Part shown: positions 6,292-15,541 of the stretch, in pieces
Layout of the letters: every line of letters starts with the position of its first letter
Position numbering within the stretch: position 1 is the stretch's first letter
Assembly: GCA_964650465.1 (NCBI GenBank)
Contig: CAZYTA010000020.1
Coordinates: 1 to 43,636 of the forward strand
Direction: 5' to 3'
Source of the DNA: RGIG6353 sp964650465
GTDB taxonomy: Bacteria; Bacillota; Clostridia; Oscillospirales; SIG627
Length of the DNA stretch: 43,636 nt
Translations under genes and position numbers: made by a program
The notes under the pieces: model-generated
What the model was told of the DNA's origin: nothing
What the model saw: only the letters and a program-made list of their open reading frames with translations
Databases searched by the model: none

Positions 6292-8686
6292 TTAGCAGTT
6301 TTTAAAAAATGAACCCATCTCTTCCAATAATTGTTTTTGTATTGCATTTCCCGGATCATGAAATGTTTCACCTAAACTCATTGCTTTTATTAAATACTTT
6401 TTCTTGTTAAATATAGCTATTAAAGCCATATTGGTGTATGAGCACATCAGTGCTACCTTTGCCACTATATTATCTGTCTCTTGTACAAGCGCTTCAGCAA
6501 GTTTTATACACTTTCGAGAGTACACGTATGCTTTGAATATGTTCCCTTTTTCTTTGTATATATCANNNNNNNNNNNNNNNNNNNNNNNNNNNNNNNNNNN
6601 NNNNNNNNNNNNNNNNNNNNNNNNNNNNNNNNNNNNNNNNNNNNNNNNNNNNNNNNNNNNNNNNNCCAAGTTTACTGTAACTGTCCGCCAAATATAAACG
6701 GCTTTCCACTGTATCGGTCTCTTTTGCTATTGCTTTCCTTATCTCAAAACTTTTTAGGTAATATTCCTTTGCTTCATTAAGATTATCATCGTCTCGACTT
6801 ATATCACCAAGTTTACTGTAACTGTCCGCCAAATATAAACGGCTTTCCACTGTATCGGTCTTTTTTGCTATTGCTTCCCTTATCTCAAAGCTTTTTAGGT
6901 AATATTCCTTTGCTTCATTAAGATTATTATCGTCTCGACTTATATCACCAAGTTTACTGTAACTGTTCGCCAAATATAAACGGCTTTCCACTGTATCGGT
7001 CTCTTTTGCTATTGCTTCCCTTATCTCAAAACTTTTTAGATGATATTTCTTTTTTTTAGATATATCACCCTCAAAATAACTTATATTAGCAAGGCAATAA
7101 TAAATATTAGAAAGAATCTGACGAATTTCTGTTGTTTCTGTTTCTTTTAATATTTGTTCTCCTATTTCCAAACTCTTTTGATAATATTTTTTTGCCTCAA
7201 GTATGCTGTCAATACTTACCTGTCCAATTTTGAAATAACCAACTAATATATCAAGACGTAATCCTATTGCTTGTATCTCTTTTGATATTTGTTCTTCTAT
7301 TTCTAAACTTTTTTGATAATATTTTTTGGCTTCGGCCATGTTTCCTTCTTTATAACATGTGTCTCCAAACCTATCATAAATCACTGCCGTTATTCTTAAA
7401 CAAAAATTATCTGATGCATTTTTTAAACATTCCAAACTCTGACTATATTTCAATTTCGCCTCAGAATATTTACAAAGTTCCGTGTAGTAATCACCGCAAT
7501 CCATTATCCCAAAGTACAACTCATCAAGTTTTTCATCCGTCTGCTCTGCCTTATATTCCTCCTCTAGCTCGGCAATCAGTCTTTCCTGCCACTGAATTGC
7601 CTTGTAATAATCACGTTCTACTGCGATACCTTCTCGGTACATATCTACCAACTTACTCATGGCTTCGGTCAAGCCTGCTTCTGCGGCTGAGGTTATCAGC
7701 TCAGCTGCTTTGTGACGGTCTACTTCCACATCAATACCTTCAAGGTAGGCAAGGCCTATGAGGAAGTTATGCGCAGGGTCATCGTCATTTTCGGAAATGG
7801 CGATTTTTGACACAGTTTCAAGAATTTTTTTCCTGAAAAGGTCGCTGTATGGGGAAATGCATTCGGGAATATCTCTGAAATCTCTGCCCAATACCTCTTT
7901 ATCGGTTTCCACCATCTCGGCAGGTAAAATATCCATGCCCGAATCCCTTGCCGCAGGATATTCCTCTGTCATTACAAAGTTACCCTCCTCCAAAAGGTTA
8001 GGGGTAACCAGCAATGCAAAGAGCTTACTGTCAGACAGTATCTTGTTTATATTTTCCTTGAAGCTTTCTCCCGGAGTAAGAAATTCATCATACCAGATAG
8101 CGATATCACGGCATTCAGGATTCTTATGTATGAGCTTCATGAGCTCATTTGCATAGGCACGGTCTTTTTTTCGGTAACTGAGGAAGATATGCGCATCAAA
8201 TGCTGCTTTAACACGTTTTACCATCTCGTCACTGATGAGCACTGCTTCAAGATGCTTTTTCAACTTTTCTTCGTAACTTATCTCAGTTAAATCCTCGCTG
8301 AAAGGTTTGAGATACTGCAATTCGCCGAAACGGTCCTCGCGTGAATATATTTCATCCAAGCCCGACTCCATCATAATGGGCAAAACAGGAATGTGATGTG
8401 CAAAAGCATAGGGGATATCTTTGCCCATGGCACGGTTGGGTTTTGCCAACAACTTATATGTCACAGGTACTACAAACAGGTTGTTTGCACCAAGGTCGGT
8501 TTCAAGGTTTTTATCGGGAATTTCTTCCGTCATATCCTCGGTATAATAGATTGCACAATCGTGAGTCTTGAAAATATCATTGCATATTTTCTTGAAAGCA
8601 AATTCAAAATCATCAGGATGGCAGCAAAAGTACACCTTTGGTTTGTTTTGCGGTGATGAATCTCCTTTTGTTTTGTAACTGAGCAT
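6292..8686 (-). CDS. Double-TIR, Sel1/TPR repeat protein (interrupted by assembly gap)
   Basis: Likely defence or signalling protein. Residues 16-125 form a TIR-like but divergent domain (KVYFCCHPDD). Residues 164-290 form a clear TIR domain (DAHIFLSYRKKDR, AIWYDEFLTPGESF, LFALLVTPN), with Glu241/242 in NFVMTEEYPAA at the position of the NADase Glu. A Sel1-like stretch follows near 305-365, then TPRs. The last TPRs are near-identical 47-residue units (141 bp of DNA each) running into 100 N at 6566-6665. The C-terminal part (6292-6565) continues beyond the gap with a diverged TPR and a short tail, so true length and frame across the gap are unknown. Start 8686 has an AAAGGAG site. It lies 15 bases after the CARF-nuclease gene. 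TIR activity is inferred from the family, not shown. Confidence 0.85.
6566..6665. other. Assembly gap (100 N)
   Basis: Exactly 100 N, a typical scaffold placeholder, placed inside the near-identical 141-bp TPR repeat array. The real distance and repeat number are not known. Confidence 0.98.
6666..7043 (-). repeat. 141-bp coding tandem repeats (TPR units)
   Basis: The same phase point recurs at 6666, 6807 and 6948, an exact 141-bp period (47 codons) with only a few differences between units. Each unit encodes one TPR-like helix pair (EAKEYYLKSFEIREAIAK followed by DTVESRLYLADSYSKLGDIS). The array probably continues into the N gap. Confidence 0.95.
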
Positions 8687-8701
8687 GATTTGCTCCTTTC
8701 T

Positions 8702-9925
8702 TTACCTCCAAAAGCTTTTGATTCTTTTGTCAAGTTCAACATCTGATATGGTTGTTATTTCGTCAGCAATTATCCCGATTCCCATGTCATCGGCACGTGC
8801 TTTGAGGATTTTTCCAAAGCCCGAATCCAGGTCGAGGGCAGATGCCACAAGCAGCTTTTTGGCATACTTACCGCCGAAGCGCTGTGCTACGGTGTTGAGC
8901 TTGTAGAGCTCATCAATTTCAACATAGCCGTTTTTGCATGATACAAACACAGGAATGAGACCGCTCATCATCATAACATCTATTTCGTTTTCGGTATCGA
9001 CACCTGTTTTTTTGCCGTCCCAATCTATGCACACTCCCGTAAGCACATCGTTAAAAACAGGTGTCCCGTCTTTTTCTGCGGCTTTCAGAGCCGTGGCGTA
9101 TATCTTCATTTCAAGCGCCTGACCTGCCTTGGTAAGGCATCTTTTTATATTTTGATTCTTATATCTCAGTCTGAACTTTGTCCCGTTGAACTCCCAGCTA
9201 TTGATAAGACCTTCCTTCAAGAGCATATCCATAGTCTCGGCATCAAAGCTCTGCTTGGTAATCAGCTTTTCTGTGTAGGTTGTCAGCAGGTGAATGTTTG
9301 CACCTGAATCAAGGCTGTTATCACGGGTTACTTTATCGGCTGCTTCAAATACCGTAACAAGAGTGTTCCAGCGTTTAACATCTCTCTTACAGATGTTCCA
9401 TATTTTGTCAATGTCTTCAAAAAGCTCCCGATTGTTATCCCATCTGTAAGTAGCGCCTTTATCCCATATTATCTCGCCGCCGTATACAGCTATGTTTTCT
9501 TCAATGCTAAGATAGGGAAACGGAGAAAAATCCGGTCTGCCGTTGTTGTCGCAATCATAGACTTTTTTTGAATTTATATTAAATCTTACAAGCTCTATTC
9601 TTTTTTCGGGGAACCTTTCAAAGGTCATTCCTGCTCCGACAAGATAGAGCTCATCCCCTCCGGTAAGGTCGAAAACACAGTCTTTATAGCTGTTTACAAT
9701 ATTGCTGAAAAGCTCAACTATTCCATCAAGGTTGTTTCGGCTTATCGCTCGTATTACAAACTCTGTTTTCTGACCTCTGCCCGACAAAATGGCTTTACAG
9801 ATTTCGGCAAACCTTTCCATTTGCTTTTTGTCACGACCTACAAAGACTACCCTTTCGGGAAGCCTTGTGAGACAGGCGCATATATTTTCCGTTGCCGTTT
9901 TATCAAAGAATTCTATATATGTCAT
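8702..9925 (-). CDS. DUF1887/Card1-like CARF-nuclease
   Basis: 407 residues. The N-terminal half (about 1-150) looks like a Rossmann-type CARF ligand-binding domain, with RVVFVGRDKKQ near residue 25 and CVFDLTGGDELYL at 83-95. A winged-helix-like middle follows. The C-terminal PD-(D/E)xK nuclease domain shows Glu272 (ALEMKIYA), Glu314-x-Asp316 (NEIDVMMM) and Ser-Cys-Lys331 (FVSCKNG), then ELYKLNTVAQRFGG. Known Card1/Can2 proteins are activated by cyclic tetra-adenylate from type III CRISPR; no CRISPR genes or repeats are seen here. Its ATG shares one base with the stop of the AEC gene (TAATG), and the TIR gene follows after 15 bases. Inference: ligand-gated nuclease responding to a nucleotide signal, perhaps from the TIR protein. 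Confidence 0.85.
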   Translation of the reverse strand: MTYIEFFDKTATENICACLTRLPERVVFVGRDKKQMERFAEICKAILSGRGQKTEFVIRAISRNNLDGIVELFSNIVNSYKDCVFDLTGGDELYLVGAGMTFERFPEKRIELVRFNINSKKVYDCDNNGRPDFSPFPYLSIEENIAVYGGEIIWDKGATYRWDNNRELFEDIDKIWNICKRDVKRWNTLVTVFEAADKVTRDNSLDSGANIHLLTTYTEKLITKQSFDAETMDMLLKEGLINSWEFNGTKFRLRYKNQNIKRCLTKAGQALEMKIYATALKAAEKDGTPVFNDVLTGVCIDWDGKKTGVDTENEIDVMMMSGLIPVFVSCKNGYVEIDELYKLNTVAQRFGGKYAKKLLVASALDLDSGFGKILKARADDMGIGIIADEITTISDVELDKRIKSFWR

Positions 9926-10914
9926 TATCCGAATACTCCCGCAAATTTAAGTAAAAAGGATGCAAGACCTACCGACAGTGCCGAAAAAACAGTAGAAAAT
10001 ACAACAAGCTGTCCTGCCAGTACGGTATCACTTTTCATTTCCTGTGCCATGGGTACACTGGACACCGCTACGGGTGTGGCAAATATCGCCACAAAAGAAG
10101 CAAAGTGAGCACCCGTAAAGCTGTCACGGAAGAAAAGATACGCAATTCCTATACCGATTAAAGGGACTATGGCAATACGCACCAGCGTACCGTATATTAT
10201 TTCACGTTTAAGGCTTGCTACAGCGGAAAATTCAAATTGCGCTCCAAGCACCAGCAACGCCAAAGGAGTTGCCATGGAGGAAAGATATCCGATTGCCTTA
10301 TAGACAGGCGTTATGTCGTTCAGCCTGAAGCTTATACCTGCTCTTACAAAAAGCATACGAACCCCAAGCACGGCACAGCCTGCAAGCACGCTTATGATAA
10401 GGGGATTTGTTATAATTCCGTGAAGTATATTTTTTGCGTCGGGTCTCTTTCCGTCCTTTGTGAAAACAGAAAGGCTGATAACCGCCAATACATTGAAAAT
10501 AGGTATGGTGACGGCAGAGAGAATAGCCGCTACAGCAACACCCTCCTGACCGCACAGCGACTGAGCAAGGGGCATACCTACAAGCGCAAAATTTGAACGG
10601 AAGGATGCCTGAAGCAAAGCTCCGCGGCTTCCGCCGTTTTTTGTCACAATTCTTACAATCGGTATACTGACAAAAAATATTACAAGCACTAAGCCTACGA
10701 CATAAAAAGCATAGTTCATTTTCATGCTTCCGAGACTGTCGATTTCATACACATTGAGAAAAAGCATGGCAGGCAGACATACTCTGAAAACCAAAGTGTT
10801 TGCTTTTTTTGCAAACTCGGGAGTCATCAAGCCGATTTTTTTCAGAATATATCCCAATGCCACCATAATCACTATGGGCATAACTGCATTTATTGCAAAT
10901 ATTAACGATTCCAC
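9925..10914 (-). CDS. AEC (auxin efflux carrier) family permease
   Basis: 329 residues, about ten hydrophobic segments in two halves, as in AEC/BASS-fold transporters. The N-terminus (FAINAVMPIVIMVALGYILKKIGLM) and RVCLPAMLFLNVYEID are typical of the family, which moves organic acids such as malate or other small molecules. The start is GTG at 10914 with a strong AGGAGG six bases upstream. Its stop overlaps the start of the CARF-nuclease gene by one base, so the two are translationally linked. Substrate not predictable from sequence. Confidence 0.9.
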   Translation of the reverse strand: MESLIFAINAVMPIVIMVALGYILKKIGLMTPEFAKKANTLVFRVCLPAMLFLNVYEIDSLGSMKMNYAFYVVGLVLVIFFVSIPIVRIVTKNGGSRGALLQASFRSNFALVGMPLAQSLCGQEGVAVAAILSAVTIPIFNVLAVISLSVFTKDGKRPDAKNILHGIITNPLIISVLAGCAVLGVRMLFVRAGISFRLNDITPVYKAIGYLSSMATPLALLVLGAQFEFSAVASLKREIIYGTLVRIAIVPLIGIGIAYLFFRDSFTGAHFASFVAIFATPVAVSSVPMAQEMKSDTVLAGQLVVFSTVFSALSVGLASFLLKFAGVFG

Positions 10915-10946
10915 AAAGAACCTCCTAAAAATAGTTTGGCTTCCTT

Positions 10947-11624
10947 CTATCCCTCTGTAATCCGTCCGTCGCCGTTCAAATCAATGGCATTTCCTAAATA
11001 CTTTGGCTCCGGTTTAAAAACGCACCATAAAAAATCCTTGTTCCTTGCTATATATTCCCTTATATCACGGCTTGTCTGCCCGTAATAGCTGTTAAGGTCA
11101 GAGATAACACCGTGTGCATCCAGTCCCATGGATTTTGCTATATACAGCGCTCTGTACAAATGGTACTCCTGAGTTACAATTACAACCTTTTTTGCTCCGA
11201 AGATTTCCTTAAGTCTGTAAATGCTGTCGTAGGTACAGAAGCCGGCATGGTCCATAAAGATACGCTCTATGGGAACTCCCTGTGCTACGGCAAAATTCCG
11301 CATGGCATTTACCTCGTCATACTCCTTTGTGCCGTGGTCTCCGCTCATAAGCAACGTGTCACTGACACCGCGGTTCCACAGCATCAAAGCCGTGTCAAGT
11401 CTGTCTCTCAGCATTCCGCTTGGGCTGCCGTCTGCTTTCACAAGACAGCCGAGGACAACTATGCAATCCACATCCTCCGGATATGTTGCATCATCCAATG
11501 TTATGATTTGGTTTCGAACACTGCTTTTAACGTATGCGTTTATGCCAAACGACCACATAGCGATAATACAACAGAGCCATGTAAAAAACAATAAATATTT
11601 TTTAAGTTTCTTTTTCATATACAT
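10947..11624 (-). CDS. YdcF/SanA-like (DUF218) membrane-anchored protein
   Basis: About 225 residues: one N-terminal membrane segment (LLFFTWLCCIIAMWSFGI), then a DUF218 domain (DCIVVLGCLVKADGSPSGMLRDRLDTAL, LLMSGDHGTKEYDEVNAMR, VTQEYHLYRALYIA). This family includes SanA and YdcF and is linked to envelope functions. A reading frame is open to 11681, but its first 19 codons are the dispersed repeat, so I place the start at 11624 (MYMKKKL) or 11618. No good ribosome site is seen; the only candidate GAGG lies inside the repeat. A short C-terminal tail reads NGDGRITEG, resembling half a dockerin calcium loop. Confidence 0.85.
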   Translation of the reverse strand: MYMKKKLKKYLLFFTWLCCIIAMWSFGINAYVKSSVRNQIITLDDATYPEDVDCIVVLGCLVKADGSPSGMLRDRLDTALMLWNRGVSDTLLMSGDHGTKEYDEVNAMRNFAVAQGVPIERIFMDHAGFCTYDSIYRLKEIFGAKKVVIVTQEYHLYRALYIAKSMGLDAHGVISDLNSYYGQTSRDIREYIARNKDFLWCVFKPEPKYLGNAIDLNGDGRITEG

Positions 11625-11628
11625 TACA

Positions 11629-11814
11629 TTCAAACCAACCTCGCCGTTTTTTACGAGGGAATGCTTTTTAGCAAAAAGCACTCCCTCGCGCTCCCTCGAA
11701 AAGCAATTTGAAGAATCTTTTGTTAAAAAACCAACTTCGCCGTTTTACTTTGTTGGGGTATTTGCAATGCAACGATAGGCGAGCATTGTCAGCGGTCACT
11801 GACCGTTTTTATTT
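11629..11814. repeat. Dispersed intercistronic repeat, composite copy C
   Basis: Head half AAACCAACCTCGCCGTTTT, then the nested GC-capped hairpin (11654-11688). The head motif starts again (AACTTCGCCGTTTTACTTTGTT) and the copy ends with GATAGGCGAGCATTGTC and the hairpin AGCGGTCACTGACCG plus T-run. It lies between the LTA-synthase-like gene and the YdcF-like gene. Confidence 0.8.
11654..11688. repeat. GC-capped hairpin family 2, nested in copy C
   Basis: CGAGGGAATGCTTTTT / AAAAAGCACTCCCTCG around a short loop. A related arm is at 191-216. Confidence 0.7.
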
Positions 11815-11819
11815 TTTGT

Positions 11820-11914
11820 GAAATTGAATTCAAACCAACCTCGCCGTTTTACTTTGTTGAGGTATTTGCAATGCAACGATAGGCGAGCATTGTCAGCGGT
11901 TACTGACCGCTTTA
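11820..11914. repeat. Dispersed intercistronic repeat, copy D
   Basis: Complete copy: GAAATTGAATTC head, CAACCTCGCCGTTTTAC, GATAGGCGAGCATTGTC, hairpin AGCGGTTACTGACCGCT. The last bases TTA are the stop codon of the LTA-synthase-like gene. Confidence 0.85.
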
Positions 11915-13810
11915 ACTGTATTTGTCACCCACAGTTCTGTCATAGGTGATTATCTTGTGTGCTTCGATAAATTCCATAAAGGGCGCCTTATTGATACTCC
12001 ATAGCCTTACATTGTAGGCAGGATGTGCATTAAAGTAATCCTCAAGAAAGTGCATATACTGTGTTCTTGGGGCATCTATAAGGGTTGACAGTGCATTCAT
12101 AAGATTGTAGGAGGCTATCTCGTTGTCACGTCCTGCCTTTAACATATTACTGTCCTTAAGCTCGAAATTAGCATATATGAGGAAGGGTGTGGAGTAGAGA
12201 TATTTGTTCATCTCGGGAGTCATACCCTCCAGCGATACAGCGCCGCTTTGAGTGTATGCGGCATAATTTGCACCAAGAGTAGGAAGATGGTCTCCGAAAT
12301 AAACAAGCACCGTTTCCTTTTCCCGCGAATCAATATAGTCTACTAACTTTTTTAAAGCCAGGTCAGCCTCGTAAATGCCTTGAGTGAAATTTCTCACATC
12401 GGCGAGTATTGAAGCGTCAATGGTTTCTGATGAAACATCAACATCAAAGCTGCTGAATTTATTAGTGTAGGGCTGGTGATTTTCCATGCTTATACCAAAG
12501 ATGAAAGTGTCCTTTGTGCTTTGGCTCATATAATATTTTATATAGTCCACAAAGCTTGAATCAGATATCTGCTTTCCGGAGATTGTCATAGGAACTTCCT
12601 TCAGCGGATACATTGAATCTTCAAAATACAGCTCATCTATTCCGATAAACGGATAGCCCTGCTTTCTCAGATAGAAGCTTGAGGTATACGGATGAATAGC
12701 CATTGTACGGTATCCCAGCTCCTTGTACAGCGATACATAGCTTTCGGTGTCCTCTGTAATGTATTGCCAGGGCACGCTTCCTCCCGGCAGGCAGTCTGTG
12801 GTAAGACCTGTGAGCACCTCGAACTCGGGACGAACCGTGCCGCCGCCAAAGCCTGTAGTGTAGAATTTTCCGCTTATTGCACCCTCCCGGGAAGCGATTT
12901 CTCGGAAGTTTGCCATTGGGTCAAGTGAAAACTCAACGCCGGGCAACAGAGTAGGGTCCCAGAAGCTTTCGGACAAAATGAGAATGATGTCGGGACTTTT
13001 AAAATCATCTCCTGCAGGTGTTGCTGTGTACAGCGAAAGGATATCGTTGACACTCTTTTCGGAATAATGCTCGGGAACAGCAACTTCTGACGAAAGTACG
13101 TTTACTGTAAAAGCCCCCACAAATCCATTGGCTGAATAGTTTGAGGTCTGCAATGCCATATCCTCTAAATAAAGGGAGTTTTTGTTCAGTACCTGAGTTA
13201 CTTTTTCGGGAGTGTCTACTGCATGAGAGCAACCGAAAAGGATAATTACTATAAATGGCAGACGCACAAGAAAGCTCAAAGGCAGCTCAACCTTTGATAC
13301 AAGCATAACGAGTACCAAAAGTGTCACTCCTACATAAAGAACAATCCCCCACCATGGAAAAGGAATTGTCAGGAAGCTTGACAGCTCTCCGAGATTTCCA
13401 ATTTGCTGTGCAATATCCCATGGGTACAGATAGTCGCCCACCTGTGCGAATTTATAATAATTTGACATGGAAATTATTACTGTCGCCGCACCCATTATGC
13501 CGCTTGCTATAAATCCTTTTTTGAATATAAGCAACAGCAGGGCATATATCAGATATATCAAAGCTATGCCGAATAATACAGCTGCCTGTCTGTTTTGGAT
13601 GAATGATATGAATTTTGTTTTGCCGGAATAATGGATAAATTCAACGGTAATGTAACAGCAAAGCGGAAAGACAGCCATTGACACAAAGCCTATGAATCTT
13701 ACGAAATGCAACAGCCATCCTTTGAACAGCCTGTTTTTGGGCTGAGGAGTAAAAATGCGTTTTATAACCTCTGCTATGGGGTCAAAAAACGCCTTGATGT
13801 TTTGTTTCAT
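11912..13810 (-). CDS. LTA synthase-like membrane phosphoglycerol transferase
   Basis: About 632 residues: five N-terminal membrane segments, then an extracellular alkaline-phosphatase-fold domain. Metal and catalytic motifs of the LtaS/sulfatase family are visible: ILILSESFWDP, the Thr-containing GGGTVRPEFEVLTG and YFGDHLPTLG, plus ISMENHQPYTN. The family transfers glycerol phosphate from phosphatidylglycerol to a lipid- or glycan-linked polymer outside the cell. Start taken at 13810 (MKQNIKAFF); the frame runs up to 13852, where a hairpin repeat begins. The stop codon lies inside a dispersed repeat. The exact polymer cannot be told from sequence. Confidence 0.92.
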   Translation of the reverse strand: MKQNIKAFFDPIAEVIKRIFTPQPKNRLFKGWLLHFVRFIGFVSMAVFPLCCYITVEFIHYSGKTKFISFIQNRQAAVLFGIALIYLIYALLLLIFKKGFIASGIMGAATVIISMSNYYKFAQVGDYLYPWDIAQQIGNLGELSSFLTIPFPWWGIVLYVGVTLLVLVMLVSKVELPLSFLVRLPFIVIILFGCSHAVDTPEKVTQVLNKNSLYLEDMALQTSNYSANGFVGAFTVNVLSSEVAVPEHYSEKSVNDILSLYTATPAGDDFKSPDIILILSESFWDPTLLPGVEFSLDPMANFREIASREGAISGKFYTTGFGGGTVRPEFEVLTGLTTDCLPGGSVPWQYITEDTESYVSLYKELGYRTMAIHPYTSSFYLRKQGYPFIGIDELYFEDSMYPLKEVPMTISGKQISDSSFVDYIKYYMSQSTKDTFIFGISMENHQPYTNKFSSFDVDVSSETIDASILADVRNFTQGIYEADLALKKLVDYIDSREKETVLVYFGDHLPTLGANYAAYTQSGAVSLEGMTPEMNKYLYSTPFLIYANFELKDSNMLKAGRDNEIASYNLMNALSTLIDAPRTQYMHFLEDYFNAHPAYNVRLWSINKAPFMEFIEAHKIITYDRTVGDKYS

Positions 13811-13829
13811 TTGTTTTATTCTTTCTTTT

Positions 13830-13872
13830 GGGGGAAGTGTACTTTTCAGCAAAAAGCTTTACACAACCTCCC
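13830..13872. repeat. GC-capped hairpin family 2 (imperfect)
   Basis: GGGGGAAGTGTACTTTT...AAAAAGCTTTACAC...CCTCCC, an imperfect inverted repeat just upstream of the LTA-synthase-like start. Confidence 0.5.
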
Positions 13873-13930
13873 ATAAAAAATCAAAATTATTATTCTTAAA
13901 AAAATCAATATGCTTTTCGGGTCGGGGTTT

Positions 13931-13967
13931 GGTGAAGGGTGCTTTTTTCTGAAAAGCACCCTTTCCC
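13931..13967. repeat. GC-capped hairpin family 2, downstream of guaB
   Basis: Perfect 12-bp arms AAGGGTGCTTTT / AAAAGCACCCTT around TTCTG. It lies 19 bases beyond the guaB stop and may serve as a terminator or processing stem, although no T-run follows on the minus strand. Confidence 0.7.
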
Positions 13968-13985
13968 AATTATTTCATACTAAAC

Positions 13986-15494
13986 TTACTTAATAACCTT
14001 GCTTGAGCTTTCCTTGAGAATAACGTCGTGAGCACCGCCCTCTATAATACTTGTAGAGGAAACGAGAGTCAGCTTGGCATTCTTTTGGAATTCGGGAATG
14101 GAAAGGCTTCCGCAGTTACACATGGTTGATTTAACCTTGTTGAGAGTCATTGTAACGTTGTCTTTAAGAGAACCTGCATAGGGAACATAAGAGTCAACGC
14201 CCTCCTCGAAGGACAGCTTCTTGTCTCCGCCCATATCGTATCTCTGCCAGTTTCTTGCACGGTTAGAGCCTTCACCCCAGTACTCTTTAACATAGCTGCC
14301 GTTGATGTTGAGCTTGTTTGTGGGGCTTTCATCGAATCTTGCAAAGTATCTGCCAAGCATTACAAAGTCAGAACCCATAGCAAGAGCAAGTGTGATATGG
14401 TGGTCATAAACTATACCGCCGTCCGAGCAGATGGGGATATAAATACCTGTTTTTTCGTAGTATTCATCTCTTGCCGCCGCAACCTCGATTACCGCTGTTG
14501 CCTGTCCGCGTCCGATACCCTTTTGTTCTCTGGTGATACAGATAGAGCCGCCGCCGATACCTATCTTGATAAAGTCGGCACCTGCCTCCGCAAGGAACAT
14601 AAAGCCGTCACGGTCAACTACGTTTCCTGCACCAACCTTTACTGTATCGCCGTACTTTTCACGGATGTATGCAATTGTTCTTGACTGCCATTCGGTAAAG
14701 CCCTCTGAGGAGTCGATACAAAGAACATCGGCACCTGCCTCGACAAGAGCGGGAACACGCTCTGCATAGTCACGGGTATTGATACCTGCGCCTACCATGT
14801 AACGCTTGTTTGAGTCTATAAGCTCAAGAGTGTTTTCCTTATGTGTTGAATAGTCCTTGCGGAATACCATGTAAAGAAGCTTGCCGTCATCGTCTATAAT
14901 GGGAAGTGAGTTGAGCTTGTTGTCCCAGATGATGTCATTTGCTGTTTTGAGGGTTGTGTCCTTGCCTGCTGTAATAAGCTTTTCGAAGGGAGTCATAAAC
15001 TCTGACACCTTTGTGGAAAAGTCCATTCTTGAAACCCTGTAATCTCTTCCCGTAACAATGCCGAGAAGCTTGCCGTTTGCGGTGCCGTCATCGGTTACGG
15101 CGATTGTGGAGTGACCTGTCTTTGCGGTAAGCTCAACAACCTGTGCAAGTGTATCATCGGGCTTGATATTTGAATCGCTTACAACGAAGCCTGCCTTATA
15201 GTTCTTTACTCTTGCTACCATTGCCGCCTGGTCCTCAATGGTCTGTGAGCCGTATATGAAGGAAATTCCGCCCTCCTTGGCAAGCGCAATAGCGAGCTTG
15301 TCATCGGATACCGCCTGCATGATAGCAGAGGTCATGGGCACATTAAGGCTGATAGCAGGCTCTTCGCCCTTCTTAAACTTTACAAGGGGAGTTTTTAAGG
15401 ATACCTTAGATGCAACGCATTCTGCGCTGGAGTATCCGGGTACGAGAAGATATTCGTTGAAGGTGTGAGAACATTCTTTGAAGTAGTATGCCAT
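13986..15494 (-). CDS. guaB: IMP dehydrogenase, Tritrichomonas foetus-like type
   Basis: Oxidises IMP to XMP, the committed step to GMP. 502 residues with two CBS domains (about 100-225) inside a TIM barrel. Catalytic Cys319 lies in IGIGGGSICITREQKG and the flap dyad Arg418-Tyr419 in ARNWQRYD. From memory these are the same residue numbers as in the T. foetus enzyme, and long stretches (GGGSICITREQKGIGRGQAT, RYFARF, EGVDSYVPYAG, STMCNCG) match that subtype rather than the common bacterial loop GSICTTR. Start 15494 has AAAGGAG; the longer frame to 15656 is only repeat sequence. The parasite gene is thought to derive from bacteria; this is the bacterial-side relative. Confidence 0.96.
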   Translation of the reverse strand: MAYYFKECSHTFNEYLLVPGYSSAECVASKVSLKTPLVKFKKGEEPAISLNVPMTSAIMQAVSDDKLAIALAKEGGISFIYGSQTIEDQAAMVARVKNYKAGFVVSDSNIKPDDTLAQVVELTAKTGHSTIAVTDDGTANGKLLGIVTGRDYRVSRMDFSTKVSEFMTPFEKLITAGKDTTLKTANDIIWDNKLNSLPIIDDDGKLLYMVFRKDYSTHKENTLELIDSNKRYMVGAGINTRDYAERVPALVEAGADVLCIDSSEGFTEWQSRTIAYIREKYGDTVKVGAGNVVDRDGFMFLAEAGADFIKIGIGGGSICITREQKGIGRGQATAVIEVAAARDEYYEKTGIYIPICSDGGIVYDHHITLALAMGSDFVMLGRYFARFDESPTNKLNINGSYVKEYWGEGSNRARNWQRYDMGGDKKLSFEEGVDSYVPYAGSLKDNVTMTLNKVKSTMCNCGSLSIPEFQKNAKLTLVSSTSIIEGGAHDVILKESSSKVIK

Positions 15495-15541
15495 GTTTAT
15501 TTCTCCTTTGATTTTGTTTGTATATAGTATTTTTTGTTTAT

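Noticed and set aside
6292..6669. A separate small gene left of the N gap
   Set aside because: Its apparent start lies in N. It reads as the C-terminal end of the TIR-TPR gene; the frame difference means nothing across a placeholder gap.
6666..7043. CRISPR-like direct repeats
   Set aside because: The 141-bp period is coding in one frame as TPR units; there are no spacers and no cas genes.
11625..11681. Longer N-terminus for the YdcF-like protein
   Set aside because: The extra residues are the translated dispersed repeat and hairpin; the membrane-anchor start follows at 11624.
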